A stretch of 64,000 nucleotides of DNA from Lachnospiraceae bacterium (GCA_030523275.1 JAUNIX010000007.1:38569-102568); one strand, 5' to 3'. Positions 7,165-17,064 are shown, numbered from the stretch's first letter. Numbers and translations are program-made. The notes: generated by a model from the sequence alone, not told the origin.

Positions 7165-8568
7165 ATGAACGATTTGTTAATTAAAAATGGGAAGCTTGTA
7201 ACCCCTGATCGCATCTATGAAGCTGATATCGTGATTCATGATGGTAAATATTCTGCATTCGTTGCACCGGGTACAGAAATGAAGGCAAAAGAAGTAATTG
7301 ATGCAAAAGGGAATCTTGTATTTCCGGGAATCATTGACTGCCACGCGCATTTGAACGAACCGGGATTTGAATATCGTGAAGATTTTGAGACCGGATCTCG
7401 TGCAGCAGCGGTAGCTGGCTGTACCACACTGATCGATATGCCATTAAATAATGATCCATCTTTGATGAACAAGGAAATTTTTGATCTGAAATATGGTAAG
7501 ATCAGCAAACATGCAGTTATAGACTATGCTCTGTGGGGAGGACTTGTTGGTGACTATGATGACCAGCCGGACTCTGTTAAGAACAATATGAATGATTTGG
7601 TAGATCTTTACAATTGTGGTGTCGCTGCATTCAAAGGTTTTACATGTCCAAATGGTGATTTATTTCCAACTGTGAATTTGGGAAATATCAGAAAGGCATT
7701 GGAAATTTTAAAACCATACAATGCTTTATGTGGATTCCATTGCGAAGAATATGGACAGGTTTTAGAATTAGAAAAAGAAGCAAAAGCAAAAGAAGGCCAG
7801 AGCAATGAGCAGAAAATTCGTGACTTCTTAGATTCCCATGATGTGTGGACCGAATATGTTGCAACGAAAAACGTGATTGATATGGCAAGAGCAACTGGCG
7901 GTCGTGTGCATATCTGCCATGTCAGCCATCCAATGGTAGCACAGGTTGTAAAAGATGCTATTCATGAGGGCTTACCAATCACTGCGGAGACGTGTCCTCA
8001 TTATTTAGGATTTACAGAGGATTTTGTATTTGAGAAAGGTGCACCGGCAAAATGTACTCCTCCAATGCGTAAAAAAGAGGATATGGAGAAGTTATGGGAT
8101 TATGTTCTTGATGGAACATTATCTTGTGTGGGAAGCGACCACTCTCCAGCGGCCGATGAAGAAAAGGACAATGCAACAAAAGATATCTGGCATGCATGGG
8201 GTGGACTTAATTCCATTCAGTTCTTCCTGCCAATGATGTTTGATATGGTTGTTCATCAGAAGAAATTAAGTCCGACGTTGCTTGCCAAAGTTATGGATTA
8301 TAATCCAGCTAAGGTATTTGGTTTATACGGAAGAAAAGGTGCATTTGAAATTGGGTTTGATGGTGATGTTGTTATCTTGGATCCGGAAAAAGCATGGAAG
8401 TGTGAACAGGAAAAACTTCTTACAAAAGGACATGTTTCTTGTTTCGACGGTTTAGAAGGGAAAGGTGCACCTGTATGTACGATCATCAGAGGAAAAGTTG
8501 TAGCTGAGGATGGTATGTATAAAGAGGATGCGATTGGATATGGAGATTACATTACACCTGTAAAATAA
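7165..8568 (+). CDS. allB: Allantoinase
   Basis: A 467-residue cyclic amidohydrolase that opens the hydantoin ring of allantoin to allantoate. Metal ligands are seen in order: HAHLNEPG near residue 60, the carbamylated Lys region AFKGF near 155, HICHVSH near 245, and the Asp of GSDHSP near 320. Length and the ETCPHYL and WHAWGG motifs favour allantoinase over dihydropyrimidinase or dihydroorotase, and the neighbours settle it. ATG 7165 has AGGAGG seven bases upstream. A nearer ATG (7159) is too close to the ribosome site and the TTG at 7120 lies inside the operator. The permease gene follows 22 bases later. Confidence 0.93.
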   Translation: MNDLLIKNGKLVTPDRIYEADIVIHDGKYSAFVAPGTEMKAKEVIDAKGNLVFPGIIDCHAHLNEPGFEYREDFETGSRAAAVAGCTTLIDMPLNNDPSLMNKEIFDLKYGKISKHAVIDYALWGGLVGDYDDQPDSVKNNMNDLVDLYNCGVAAFKGFTCPNGDLFPTVNLGNIRKALEILKPYNALCGFHCEEYGQVLELEKEAKAKEGQSNEQKIRDFLDSHDVWTEYVATKNVIDMARATGGRVHICHVSHPMVAQVVKDAIHEGLPITAETCPHYLGFTEDFVFEKGAPAKCTPPMRKKEDMEKLWDYVLDGTLSCVGSDHSPAADEEKDNATKDIWHAWGGLNSIQFFLPMMFDMVVHQKKLSPTLLAKVMDYNPAKVFGLYGRKGAFEIGFDGDVVILDPEKAWKCEQEKLLTKGHVSCFDGLEGKGAPVCTIIRGKVVAEDGMYKEDAIGYGDYITPVK

Positions 8569-8590
8569 GAAAGAAAAGAGAGGAAAAAAT

Positions 8591-9949
8591 ATGAGTGATG
8601 TAAATAACGAAATAAAACAGGCAAGCTCATTAGAACCGATCAAAGAAAAGGATCGTATTATGAGCTGGGGTTCCAATACAATGTTATGGCTCGGTGGCTG
8701 TATTTCGATTGGAACATTATCTATGGGGTCTGCACAGCTTGATAAAGGATTGAACTTATTACAGTTATTTTTGGCAGTTCTGATCGGATCAACCATTTTG
8801 GTTGTAGGTATCTGTCTAAATGACCAGTTTAGTTACAAAACGGGTGCACCTTATGCAGTACAGTTAAAAAGTGCTTTCGGTACAAAGGGAAATGTCGTGC
8901 CGGTTATGATTCGAGGTCTTCCGGCTATTGTCTGGTATGGTTATCAGACATGGTTAGGTGGTACTGCGATCAATAGTATTTCAAAAGCTTTATTCGGATA
9001 TGATAATATCTGGTTGTTCTTCCTGGTATTTCAGTTAGTTCAGATTTTACTTTCCATCAAAGGATTTAAAGGTGCAAAATGGGTCGGAAACATTGGTGGA
9101 GTTGTCATTATTTTGGCGATGTTCTATTTGCTGTATGTATGTGTGACTCAGCAGGGGGACGTGATCGCAACAAAATTATTACATAAAGAAGGTTCCTGGG
9201 GTATGCCGTTTGTAGCTGCGATCATTGCTTTCTTTGGTAATAGTACGACGGTTATGTTAAATGCCGGTGACTATTCTCGTGAGGTAAAGCCGGGATATTC
9301 TGCAGTGAAACGTGGAGTTTCTTACTTTATTGCAATGGTACCAACAACGGTTATGCTTGGTATGATCGGTGCGATGGCTTGTACTGCAACAGGTGTTGCC
9401 AATCCGATCAGTGCATTCTATGAAATGGTAGATAATAAGATCATTCTTGTTGTAACGTTATGTTTTATTATCTTTGCGCAGTTATCAACAAACTTGGCAA
9501 GTAATGTTATTCCACCAGCATATGCCTTTATGGATACCTTTAACATGAAACATAAAACAGCGGTTATTTTAGTTGGTATTTTGGCTGTTTGTACATGTCC
9601 ATGGATTTTAACAAATGATAGTTCTGCAGCAGGACTGGATTTATTTGTTAAGATTTATACCGCATTCTTTGGACCAATATTTGCAGTACTGATTACAGAG
9701 TACTTTATTCTTCGCAGAAGAAAAGTAACACAGGCAGATTTAGATGATCTGTATGATGATAACGGAAATCATGCCGGCGTGAACTGGGCAGCAATCATTG
9801 CTATTATCGTTGGTGCGATCATTGGTCTTATCAATGTAGACATTTCATTCTTTACCGCAACGATTCCGACAGGACTTGTATATTATTTCTGCATGAAGAA
9901 CATGAAATCTTGTGAACGTTTTCGTAAAGGAACTATTTTAGATAAATAG
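8591..9949 (+). CDS. NCS1-family permease, probable allantoin importer
   Basis: A 452-residue integral membrane protein of the nucleobase:cation symporter-1 family with about twelve hydrophobic segments. The SWGSNTMLWLGG start and the NxxxNAGDYSRE-like stretch (STTVMLNAGDYSR, near residue 220) are typical. NCS1 members carry cytosine, uracil, hydantoins or allantoin. Placement 22 bases after allB in one transcript makes allantoin the likely substrate. The nearest characterised types are CodB and PucI/AllW, and the sequence alone does not decide between them. Confidence 0.85.
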   Translation: MSDVNNEIKQASSLEPIKEKDRIMSWGSNTMLWLGGCISIGTLSMGSAQLDKGLNLLQLFLAVLIGSTILVVGICLNDQFSYKTGAPYAVQLKSAFGTKGNVVPVMIRGLPAIVWYGYQTWLGGTAINSISKALFGYDNIWLFFLVFQLVQILLSIKGFKGAKWVGNIGGVVIILAMFYLLYVCVTQQGDVIATKLLHKEGSWGMPFVAAIIAFFGNSTTVMLNAGDYSREVKPGYSAVKRGVSYFIAMVPTTVMLGMIGAMACTATGVANPISAFYEMVDNKIILVVTLCFIIFAQLSTNLASNVIPPAYAFMDTFNMKHKTAVILVGILAVCTCPWILTNDSSAAGLDLFVKIYTAFFGPIFAVLITEYFILRRRKVTQADLDDLYDDNGNHAGVNWAAIIAIIVGAIIGLINVDISFFTATIPTGLVYYFCMKNMKSCERFRKGTILDK

Positions 9950-10010
9950 AGTATGAGCACTGATCCGGAACCTATTTTCGGATCATGGAAGCGATAAATC
10001 AACAATCAAC

Positions 10011-10068
10011 AGTACAATGGGGTATTAGAAACGTTTGGTAGCAAATGATATCCTATTGTACTGTTTTT
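10011..10068 (+). terminator. Terminator after the allB-permease unit
   Basis: AGTACAATGGG (from 10011) pairs with CCTATTGTACT (10052-10062) and is followed by GTTTTTT. The stem reaches into the end of the converging esterase gene. Confidence 0.6.
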
Positions 10069-10907
10069 TCTTCCAAGAATGCCAATGTAGTTTCCAGTAA
10101 ACGCTCTGTTACAGAATCTTGTTCATTGCGATCGAAATCATGCATATTTGTCGTTGCGATAAAACGTTTTGGCTGATAGCGATTACATAATTCAAGAAAT
10201 TCTTCGTAAGGAACATCTGTGTCACCAGTGCTATGTGCGCAAAAAAGTGGGCATGGGAACAGATTGCAGGTTCGCAATGAGTAGTTTAACAAGAAGAATT
10301 TTTCGCGACCTTCGTAGATCAGATCTTTCCATTTGCCAGTCTGGCGAGCATAAACGTATACACTATAATGGGTATCCAAATCGCCATTCGCGTGCAGTTC
10401 AGAAGAGATTCCCTTGAGACAAGATTCATTCACGATCGGAAGTTTACAGTAATCATTATTTTTTGTTTGATACCAGTTATCACATAAAAAGCCATATCCA
10501 TAATAAGACACAACACCGACAGGTTTTTGTTTTAATGAGCCTTTGGCAGTGGCAAGCAGGCAAAGATAAGCGCCAGAAGAGCGTCCCCAGAGAAAATATG
10601 GAAGAGAAACATCTATGTAGCGACTGCTGTTTTCAAGATAATCATTGATTGAAGCACAGACATCCTCAGTGATTTGTTCTAATTTGGCTGCTGGCGCTAA
10701 TAAATAGTCAAATGAGATGATCGGAAATCCGGCTTGTGTGAGTGTTTGGATGTGTTTGTCCGGTAAATCTTTGCGGTTTCCATAGAGCAAACCGCCACCA
10801 TGAAAATACAAGATACATGCTTTTGGTTTTATATCCGAATTGGTGTAAATTGTGGCTGATTTTGTATAAGCTGTATTTGGTACAGAAATGTCTTTTGTTA
10901 TTAACAT
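10053..10907 (-). CDS. Alpha/beta hydrolase (esterase/lipase family)
   Basis: A 284-residue alpha/beta hydrolase of the acetyl-esterase type. It shows an oxyanion-hole HGGG (near residue 37), the nucleophile elbow GRSSG (near 110), an acid in GDTDVP (near 230), and the catalytic His in MHDFDR (near 258). No signal peptide is seen, so it is cytosolic. It points against the flanking allantoin genes and has no obvious step in that pathway; an ureido or amide substrate is possible but unsupported. It may simply be an inserted neighbour. Confidence 0.82.
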   Translation of the reverse strand: MLITKDISVPNTAYTKSATIYTNSDIKPKACILYFHGGGLLYGNRKDLPDKHIQTLTQAGFPIISFDYLLAPAAKLEQITEDVCASINDYLENSSRYIDVSLPYFLWGRSSGAYLCLLATAKGSLKQKPVGVVSYYGYGFLCDNWYQTKNNDYCKLPIVNESCLKGISSELHANGDLDTHYSVYVYARQTGKWKDLIYEGREKFFLLNYSLRTCNLFPCPLFCAHSTGDTDVPYEEFLELCNRYQPKRFIATTNMHDFDRNEQDSVTERLLETTLAFLEEKTVQ

Positions 10908-11022
10908 GATATTCTCCTTTCAGGTACAATTCTAATGGAAGTATAGCACAGGGTTAAGAGATATGAAATAATATTTCGTTGAAATATAGAAACAGATTTA
11001 TAGATTTTGTCTAAAAAATCTA

Positions 11023-11051
11023 TTGCAAAAGTACAAAAAAGTTGTAATAAT
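11023..11051 (+). promoter_or_regulatory. allE operon promoter
   Basis: TTGCAA (11023-11028) with TAATAA or AATAAT at 11045-11051, spacing 16-17. The second allantoin operator begins about 14 bases after the -10, over the expected transcription start. Confidence 0.5.
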
Positions 11052-11064
11052 AGACATATAAAAA

Positions 11065-11076
11065 GTGGTTGACCAC
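11065..11076. promoter_or_regulatory. Operator 2 of the allantoin regulon
   Basis: GTGGT-TG-ACCAC, the same core TGGTTGACCA as operator 1, overlapping the likely start of the allE transcript. Confidence 0.72.
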
Positions 11077-11132
11077 AAAGATTTCATTGATTCAGATGTA
11101 CTTAGATAAATAGAAGAAAGTGAGGTATTTGC

Positions 11133-11924
11133 ATGGGTTACTTAAACAGTCAGATTGGTTATCGCGACGAGCTTCTTTCTACTCGTTCGGTTATAAAAAA
11201 AGAAAATTATGTCATTCTTGATCCGGATGGGCTTGTAAAAAATAGTATTCCGGGATATGAAAATTGTGATACCACGATCCTCGGTTCTCCTGCGATGGGA
11301 GCGTCATTTGCCGATTATCTGATTACTGTTTATGAAGGTGGCAAGAATGAAGCTGTCGGTGGAGAGGGAATCGAAGTATTTCTTTATGTTATAGAAGGGG
11401 AAGTTGCAGTTAAAAATTTGGATAAAGAAGAAATTTTAACAGAGGGAGGATACATCTTTTCACCAGAGGGAAATTTGGTTGCATTTGAAAATAAAGCGGA
11501 TAAATCGGCAAAATTATATCTTTATAAACGTCGTTATGAGAAGTTGGAGGGATATACTGCTCATACGGTAGTCGGAAATGCGAAGGATCTTCCATGGAAA
11601 GAATATGAAGGTATGGCAAACTGCTATATCAAAGATTTTTTACCAGCTGATTTTGGTTTCGATATGAATATGCATATTTTAAAATTTCATATTGGTGCAT
11701 CGCATGGATATATAGAAACTCATATTCAGGAACATGGCATGTATATTCTTTCCGGCAAGGGCATGTATCGCTTGGATAATGAATGGATTCCGGTTAAGAA
11801 AGGCGATTATATTTTCATGGATGCCTATTGTCCGCAAGCTTGCTATGCAGTAGGAGATGCGGGAAGAGAGGAAGCTCTGACTTATATTTATTCAAAAGAC
11901 TGTAACCGAGATGTTTTGTTATAA
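11133..11924 (+). CDS. allE: (S)-ureidoglycine aminohydrolase
   Basis: A 263-residue bicupin of AllE (YlbA) length. It releases ammonia from (S)-ureidoglycine to give (S)-ureidoglycolate, using manganese. The C-terminal cupin carries the ligand set in ETHIQEHGMYILSGKG (near residue 195) and the second cupin motif around GDYIFMDAYCPQ. The N-terminal cupin lacks a full metal set, as is usual. AGTGAGGT precedes the ATG. It opens the long operon allE-allD-allFG-allK-lctP-like-orf-allC-gntR. Confidence 0.92.
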   Translation: MGYLNSQIGYRDELLSTRSVIKKENYVILDPDGLVKNSIPGYENCDTTILGSPAMGASFADYLITVYEGGKNEAVGGEGIEVFLYVIEGEVAVKNLDKEEILTEGGYIFSPEGNLVAFENKADKSAKLYLYKRRYEKLEGYTAHTVVGNAKDLPWKEYEGMANCYIKDFLPADFGFDMNMHILKFHIGASHGYIETHIQEHGMYILSGKGMYRLDNEWIPVKKGDYIFMDAYCPQACYAVGDAGREEALTYIYSKDCNRDVLL

Positions 11925-11964
11925 TGGCATAGATGTTCGTAAAATAGAAGGGTGGTAAAGAAAG

Positions 11965-13017
11965 ATGAAGCTTTCACGTGAAGAATTAAAGGGTTTAATG
12001 AAAAACAAAATGATGAGAGCGGGGCTTTGTGAGGAACATGCAGATACTACGGCTGAAATATTGACCTGGTCACATGAAAGAGGATATGCTTCCCACGGTG
12101 CGGTACGTGTGGAATATTATAGTGAGAGGATTTATAAAGGCGGGATTACGACAAAGCCAAATTTTACCTGGAAAGAAACAGGTCCATGTTCTGGTATTTT
12201 TGATGGTGATAATGGTGTTGGATATGTCGTTGCGGTAGAAGGCATGAAAAAAGCAATTGAAATGGCAAAGAAAAATGGTGTGGCGGTTGTTGGTATGAGT
12301 AATATGTCACATAGTGGTTCGATTGGTTATTATGCAGAAATGGCGGCGAAAGAAGATTTGGTTGCGATCACATTTTGTCAGTCAGACCCAATGGCAGTTC
12401 CGTTTGGCGGAACGGAACCATACTATGGCACAAATCCTATTTCATTTGCAGCACCGACAGCAGATGATCGAAGAGTGGTATTTGATATGGCAACCACGGT
12501 ACAGGCATGGGGAAAGATTTTAGATAAGAAATCGAAAAATGAATCCATTCCCCCTTCTTGGGCAGTCGATGAAAAGGGACAGCCGGTAACAGATCCCAAT
12601 TTGGTCAATGCTCTCGTGCCAATTGCGGGAGCAAAGGGGTATGGATTGATGATGATGGTCGATGTATTTGCCGGTGTACTTTTGGGTGTTCCGTTTGGAA
12701 AACATGTAAGCTCGATGTACCATGATCTTTCAAAAGGCAGAGAATTAGGACAAATGCATATTGTGATCGATCCGGATCGATTTATTGGCATCGAAGAATT
12801 TAAGAAGAGAATGTCACAGGTATGTGATGAACTTGGCGAGATACCGGCAGCAGAAGGCTATGGTAAGGTTTATTATCCAGGAGAAAGAGCAATTCTTAGA
12901 AGAGAGAAAGCCTATGCACAGGGCGGTATCGAAGTTGTTGATGAGATTTATGAATATTTGAAAAGTGATGATATTCACTATGATAGATACGATCATAAAA
13001 ATAGATTTGCAGAATAA
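11965..13017 (+). CDS. allD: Ureidoglycolate dehydrogenase
   Basis: A 350-residue NAD(P)-dependent oxidoreductase of the Ldh2/MDH2 family. It oxidises (S)-ureidoglycolate to oxalurate. Family features include the early HExGYxSHGxxR-like stretch (HERGYASHGAVRV near residue 33), the SHSGSIGYY segment near 113, and YGTNPISFAAP near 152. Members of this fold also reduce malate, sulfolactate or delta1-pyrroline-2-carboxylate, so the specificity rests on the position between allE and allF-allG. It makes reducing equivalents in the pathway. The next gene starts 15 bases on. Confidence 0.9.
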   Translation: MKLSREELKGLMKNKMMRAGLCEEHADTTAEILTWSHERGYASHGAVRVEYYSERIYKGGITTKPNFTWKETGPCSGIFDGDNGVGYVVAVEGMKKAIEMAKKNGVAVVGMSNMSHSGSIGYYAEMAAKEDLVAITFCQSDPMAVPFGGTEPYYGTNPISFAAPTADDRRVVFDMATTVQAWGKILDKKSKNESIPPSWAVDEKGQPVTDPNLVNALVPIAGAKGYGLMMMVDVFAGVLLGVPFGKHVSSMYHDLSKGRELGQMHIVIDPDRFIGIEEFKKRMSQVCDELGEIPAAEGYGKVYYPGERAILRREKAYAQGGIEVVDEIYEYLKSDDIHYDRYDHKNRFAE

Positions 13018-13032
13018 AGGAGAAAACGAAGG

Positions 13033-16000
13033 ATGTTAAGAACAGTCGTGAAAAAAGGAAGCTATCAGGATTCTGTTGTTTTGATGCTTCTGACAAATGA
13101 AATCTCTACGATTAAAGGGGTAAAAAAAGTTTCTATTATGATGGCAACGCCGGCAAATAAAGATATTTTCAAGCAGAGCGGTCTGGATACGGAGGAACTG
13201 ATGGAAGCGACAGCGAATGATATGGTTGTTGTCGCTGATGTTGATGATGACAGTCTATTAGATGTAATCATGGAAAAAGTGGAAGAATTTTTAAAGAAAC
13301 AATCTGCAGGTGCATCAGCCACAAAGGGAACAGAGAGCGTAAAATCATGGGATAAAGCAATGGACAAACTTCCAGATGCAAATCTTGCGGTTATTTCTAT
13401 TCCTGGTGCGTATGCGGCATTAGAGGCAGATCGTGCCTTGGATGAAGGATTAAATGTCTTTATGTTTAGTGATAACGTAACAATCGAAGACGAAAAGGCT
13501 TTGAAAGAAAAAGCACATAAAAAAGGTCTTTCTGTCATGGGTCCAGACTGTGGTACCGGTATTATACAAGGAGTTCCGATTGCCTTTACAAACAAGGTAG
13601 CTCCAGGTTCCATTGGAATTATTGGTGCATCAGGAACCGGTATTCAGGAACTGACAACGATTATTGATCGTCTAGGAGAAGGGGTCACTAATGCGATCGG
13701 TATTGGTGGTCGCGACTTAAATGCTGCCGTTGGTGGTATCACGATGATGGATATGATTGATGCTATGGAAGATGATGACAGTGTGAAAGTGTTAATTATC
13801 GTTTCCAAACCACCGGCAAAAGAAGTAAGAGATAAGATTGCAGATAGATTAAGTGCTTTTAGTAAACCAGTTGTCACATTGTTTGTCGGTGAAAAACCGG
13901 AATATCACGAAGAAAATTTCTATCATACTTATACATTAGATGAAGCGGCTCGCTTGGCAGTTAGCCTTGTGCGTGGAGAGGAAATCGCAGAGGCAACCGT
14001 AGAGGTGGATGAATCCACATTTTTTAAAGCAGAAGAAAAGAAAACGATCAAAGCATATTATTCAGGTGGAACACTTGCCAATGAGGCGGCAATGTTGATC
14101 AAAGATGCCATGAACTGTGAGGTACCACCAGAAGATATCGAAGGCTACATGCTCCAGTTGGACGGAAATGTAGTCATTGACCTTGGAGATGATGCTTATA
14201 CAAAAGGAAAACCACATCCGATGATTGATCCGGCAAAACGAATCGAATGTATGCAAGAAGCAATGGATGATGAATCTACAGGAGTCATCTTATTTGATAT
14301 TATGCTTGGATATGGTTCTCATGAAGATATGGCAGGAGCATTGTTGCCATCGATTATTAAGTTGCGCGATAAAGCAGAGGCCGCAGGAAGAAACGTATTT
14401 TTTGTGGCAACCGTTTGTGGTACCAAAAGCGATTTCCAGGGTTATGATGAAGCAGTCAATAAGTTAAAAGAAGCCGGAGTGATCGTATGTGAGAATAACA
14501 AACTTGCGTGTCGTACTGCAATTCGTGCAATCGGCAGAGATTTTGAGGAACCATTAAAAGAAATTCGTCCAAAGAAAATAGTAGAGGTAGAAAAGGCAGT
14601 TCCATCTGATTCATTAAGAGTGCTTCTTTCTCAAAAGCCACGTATTATCAATGTTGGACTTAAAAGCTTTGCCGAAGTTGTCGAATCGTTTGGATGTGAA
14701 GTGGTGCAGTATGACTGGATGCCACCAGCAGGAGGGGACATTGAATTGATCAAGACATTGAATTTCTTGAGAAATTATGATGGTATTGATGAAGCAAATC
14801 GCCGTGTGACAGCAAAGGTTGTGGCAAGTCAGCCGGTTTTGAAAGATAATGTACGTGCGAAAGAAGTAATTCCAGAATTAAATGCGGGAAAGGTACTTCT
14901 GCATGCTGGTCCACCAGTGGATTATTGTAATATGCCAGATCCAATGCAGGGATCTTGTGTAGGAGCTGTTTTATTCGAGGAATGGGCAGACAATGAAGCA
15001 GATGCAAGAAAGATGTTAGAAGCGGGAGAAATCAAATTCATCCCTTGTCATCATGTAAATGCGGTAGGTCCAATGGGTGGTATTACCTCACCTAATATGG
15101 CAGTTTTCATTGTAGAAAATGAAACAGATGGCAATCGGGCATATTGTACGATGAATGAAGGAATTGGAAAGGTACTACGATTTGGTGCCTATGATGAAGA
15201 AGTAGTCAATCGTCTGCGTTGGCAAAGAGATGTCTTAGGACCAGTGCTTGGCAAAGCGCTTCGTTCGATGGAAAATGGTCTTGCATTAAATCCATTGATC
15301 GCAAAAGCAGTTGCCATGGGCGATGAATTCCATCAGAGAAATATTGCAGCTTCTCTTGCATTTTTAAAAGAAGTTGCGCCAATCATCACAGCTATGGATA
15401 TGGATGAAAAAGATCGTTATGATGTTATGAAGTTTTTAGCAGATACGGATCAGTTCTTCTTAAATATCATGATGGCGACCGGAAAAGCGGTTATGGACGG
15501 AGCCCGTATGATCGAGGAAGGTACGATTGTCACCGCGATGTGTAGAAATGGATATGAATTTGGTATTCGTATCGCCGGTATGGGAGATGAGTGGTTTACC
15601 GGACCGGTCAATATTCCACAGGGATTGTATTTTACAGGATATGACGGTGAAGATGCCTGCCCGGATATGGGTGATAGTGCCATTACGGAGACATTTGGTG
15701 TTGGTGGTATGGCAATGATTGCAGCGCCAGCAGTTACCAGATTTGTCGGTGCGGGAGGATATGAAGATGCACTTCGTACAAGCAACGAGATGACAGAAAT
15801 TGTGATTGACCGCAATCCAAACTTTACAGTTCCAACATGGAATTTCCAGGGAATCTGTCTGGGAATTGATGCCAGACTTGTAGTAGAAAAAAGAATTACA
15901 CCGGTTATTAATACAGGCATTGCCCATAAGATTGCCGGATATGGACAAATTGGGGCTGGTACTGTGCATCCGCCAATTGAATGTTTTGAAAAAGCAATCA

Positions 16001-16035
16001 AGGCATATGCGAAAAAATTAGGATTTAAAGCATAG
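13033..16035 (+). CDS. Fused AllF-AllG (FdrA-YlbE) subunits of oxamate carbamoyltransferase
   Basis: A 1000-residue protein that joins two genes separate in Escherichia coli. Residues 1 to about 510 are FdrA (AllF): an acyl-CoA-synthetase-like CoA-binding Rossmann domain (GIIGASGTG near 193, GIGGRDL near 222) and a ligase-type domain (from near 340). Residues from about 525 to 1000 are the DUF1116 protein YlbE (AllG), with GPMGGITSPNMAVF and GFGVGGMAM-type stretches. With AllH the pair carries out phosphorolysis of oxalurate to oxamate and carbamoyl phosphate. No stop or frameshift lies in the linker. The GIGGDP motif of succinyl-CoA synthetase alpha is GIGGRDL here. Carbamate kinase follows 53 bases later. 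Confidence 0.9.
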   Translation: MLRTVVKKGSYQDSVVLMLLTNEISTIKGVKKVSIMMATPANKDIFKQSGLDTEELMEATANDMVVVADVDDDSLLDVIMEKVEEFLKKQSAGASATKGTESVKSWDKAMDKLPDANLAVISIPGAYAALEADRALDEGLNVFMFSDNVTIEDEKALKEKAHKKGLSVMGPDCGTGIIQGVPIAFTNKVAPGSIGIIGASGTGIQELTTIIDRLGEGVTNAIGIGGRDLNAAVGGITMMDMIDAMEDDDSVKVLIIVSKPPAKEVRDKIADRLSAFSKPVVTLFVGEKPEYHEENFYHTYTLDEAARLAVSLVRGEEIAEATVEVDESTFFKAEEKKTIKAYYSGGTLANEAAMLIKDAMNCEVPPEDIEGYMLQLDGNVVIDLGDDAYTKGKPHPMIDPAKRIECMQEAMDDESTGVILFDIMLGYGSHEDMAGALLPSIIKLRDKAEAAGRNVFFVATVCGTKSDFQGYDEAVNKLKEAGVIVCENNKLACRTAIRAIGRDFEEPLKEIRPKKIVEVEKAVPSDSLRVLLSQKPRIINVGLKSFAEVVESFGCEVVQYDWMPPAGGDIELIKTLNFLRNYDGIDEANRRVTAKVVASQPVLKDNVRAKEVIPELNAGKVLLHAGPPVDYCNMPDPMQGSCVGAVLFEEWADNEADARKMLEAGEIKFIPCHHVNAVGPMGGITSPNMAVFIVENETDGNRAYCTMNEGIGKVLRFGAYDEEVVNRLRWQRDVLGPVLGKALRSMENGLALNPLIAKAVAMGDEFHQRNIAASLAFLKEVAPIITAMDMDEKDRYDVMKFLADTDQFFLNIMMATGKAVMDGARMIEEGTIVTAMCRNGYEFGIRIAGMGDEWFTGPVNIPQGLYFTGYDGEDACPDMGDSAITETFGVGGMAMIAAPAVTRFVGAGGYEDALRTSNEMTEIVIDRNPNFTVPTWNFQGICLGIDARLVVEKRITPVINTGIAHKIAGYGQIGAGTVHPPIECFEKAIKAYAKKLGFKA

Positions 16036-16088
16036 TATATTAGAGCGGGTTTTATCCGGTTTGTATATTAGAAATATTGGAGGTGCCT

Positions 16089-17027
16089 ATGAGCAGGAAA
16101 AAAGTTGTGCTCGCCCTTGGTGGAAACGCACTTGGAAAAGATGTGGAAGAACAAAAGGTAGCGGTGGCAAAAACAGCAAAAGTAATTGTAGATCTTGCAC
16201 AGCAGGGACTGGATATTATTATTACACATGGGAATGGACCACAGGTTGGCATGATTCAAAATGCCATGGATAATCTAGTTGTTTTACATGATAATTATAA
16301 ACAGATACCACTTCCTACCTGTGTGGCAATGAGTCAGGGCTATATAGGGATTGATTTACAAAATGCGATTAAATATGAACTATATAGTCGCGGGATTGAT
16401 GGCAAAGTATCTACAATTCTTTCACAAATAGAAGTTAATAAAGATGATGAGGCTTTTTCAAATCCGACAAAACCAATTGGAAGATTTCTCACAAAAAAAG
16501 AAGCCGCAGAAAATGAAATAAATGGAGTACACTGTATGGAAGATGCAGGCAGGGGTTACCGGGTTGTGGTGGCTTCGCCGATGCCACAGCGGATCCGTGA
16601 ATTGGAAACAATTAAAACACTTGTCCATGCAGGTCATATTGTAATTACCTGCGGTGGTGGCGGAATTCCGGTAGTCAGTGATGCGAAAGGAAGACTCGTC
16701 GGCGTCAATGCAGTGATTGATAAAGATAATGCAAGTAGTTTGCTTGCCTCCCAGTTAGATGCTGATTATCTGATTATTTTAACAGCGGTAGAAAAAGTTG
16801 CCATCAACTTTGGAAAAGAAGATCAGGAATGGTTATCTGATCTAACAGTAGAACAGGCAAAGAAATATATAGAAGAAAATCAGTTTGCAAAGGGTTCTAT
16901 GCTCCCGAAAATTGAGGCTGCGATTCGCTTTGCAGAGTCTGGTGAGGGAAGACGCACTCTCATTACCCTGCTTGATAAAGCAAGCGAAGGGATTGCGGGT
17001 AAAACGGGAACGATCATACACATATAA
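16089..17027 (+). CDS. arcC: Carbamate kinase
   Basis: A 312-residue carbamate kinase of standard length. It takes carbamoyl phosphate and ADP to carbamate and ATP, the energy-yielding end of the allantoin route (AllK/YbcF role). Signatures seen: LALGGNALGK at the start, THGNGPQVG near 46, ITCGGGGIPV near 200, and GSMLPKIEAA near 270. The start is ATG 16089 with GGAGG upstream; the TTG at 16077 would put the ribosome site inside the frame. No arginine deiminase genes are nearby, so the substrate supply is the oxalurate transcarbamylase. Confidence 0.93.
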   Translation: MSRKKVVLALGGNALGKDVEEQKVAVAKTAKVIVDLAQQGLDIIITHGNGPQVGMIQNAMDNLVVLHDNYKQIPLPTCVAMSQGYIGIDLQNAIKYELYSRGIDGKVSTILSQIEVNKDDEAFSNPTKPIGRFLTKKEAAENEINGVHCMEDAGRGYRVVVASPMPQRIRELETIKTLVHAGHIVITCGGGGIPVVSDAKGRLVGVNAVIDKDNASSLLASQLDADYLIILTAVEKVAINFGKEDQEWLSDLTVEQAKKYIEENQFAKGSMLPKIEAAIRFAESGEGRRTLITLLDKASEGIAGKTGTIIHI

Positions 17028-17064
17028 ATTATTAAACCATAAAATGAGCAGTTAGGAGAAAGAA

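Noticed and set aside
7236..7508. Long antisense frames inside allB and similar ones across most large genes
   Set aside because: They are shadows of the coding strand with odd composition (Ser, Phe, Pro-rich) and no ribosome sites.
15450..16001. 183-codon antisense frame in the allF-allG gene
   Set aside because: The forward frame belongs to the DUF1116 domain and is continuous; the antisense product resembles nothing and has no start signals.
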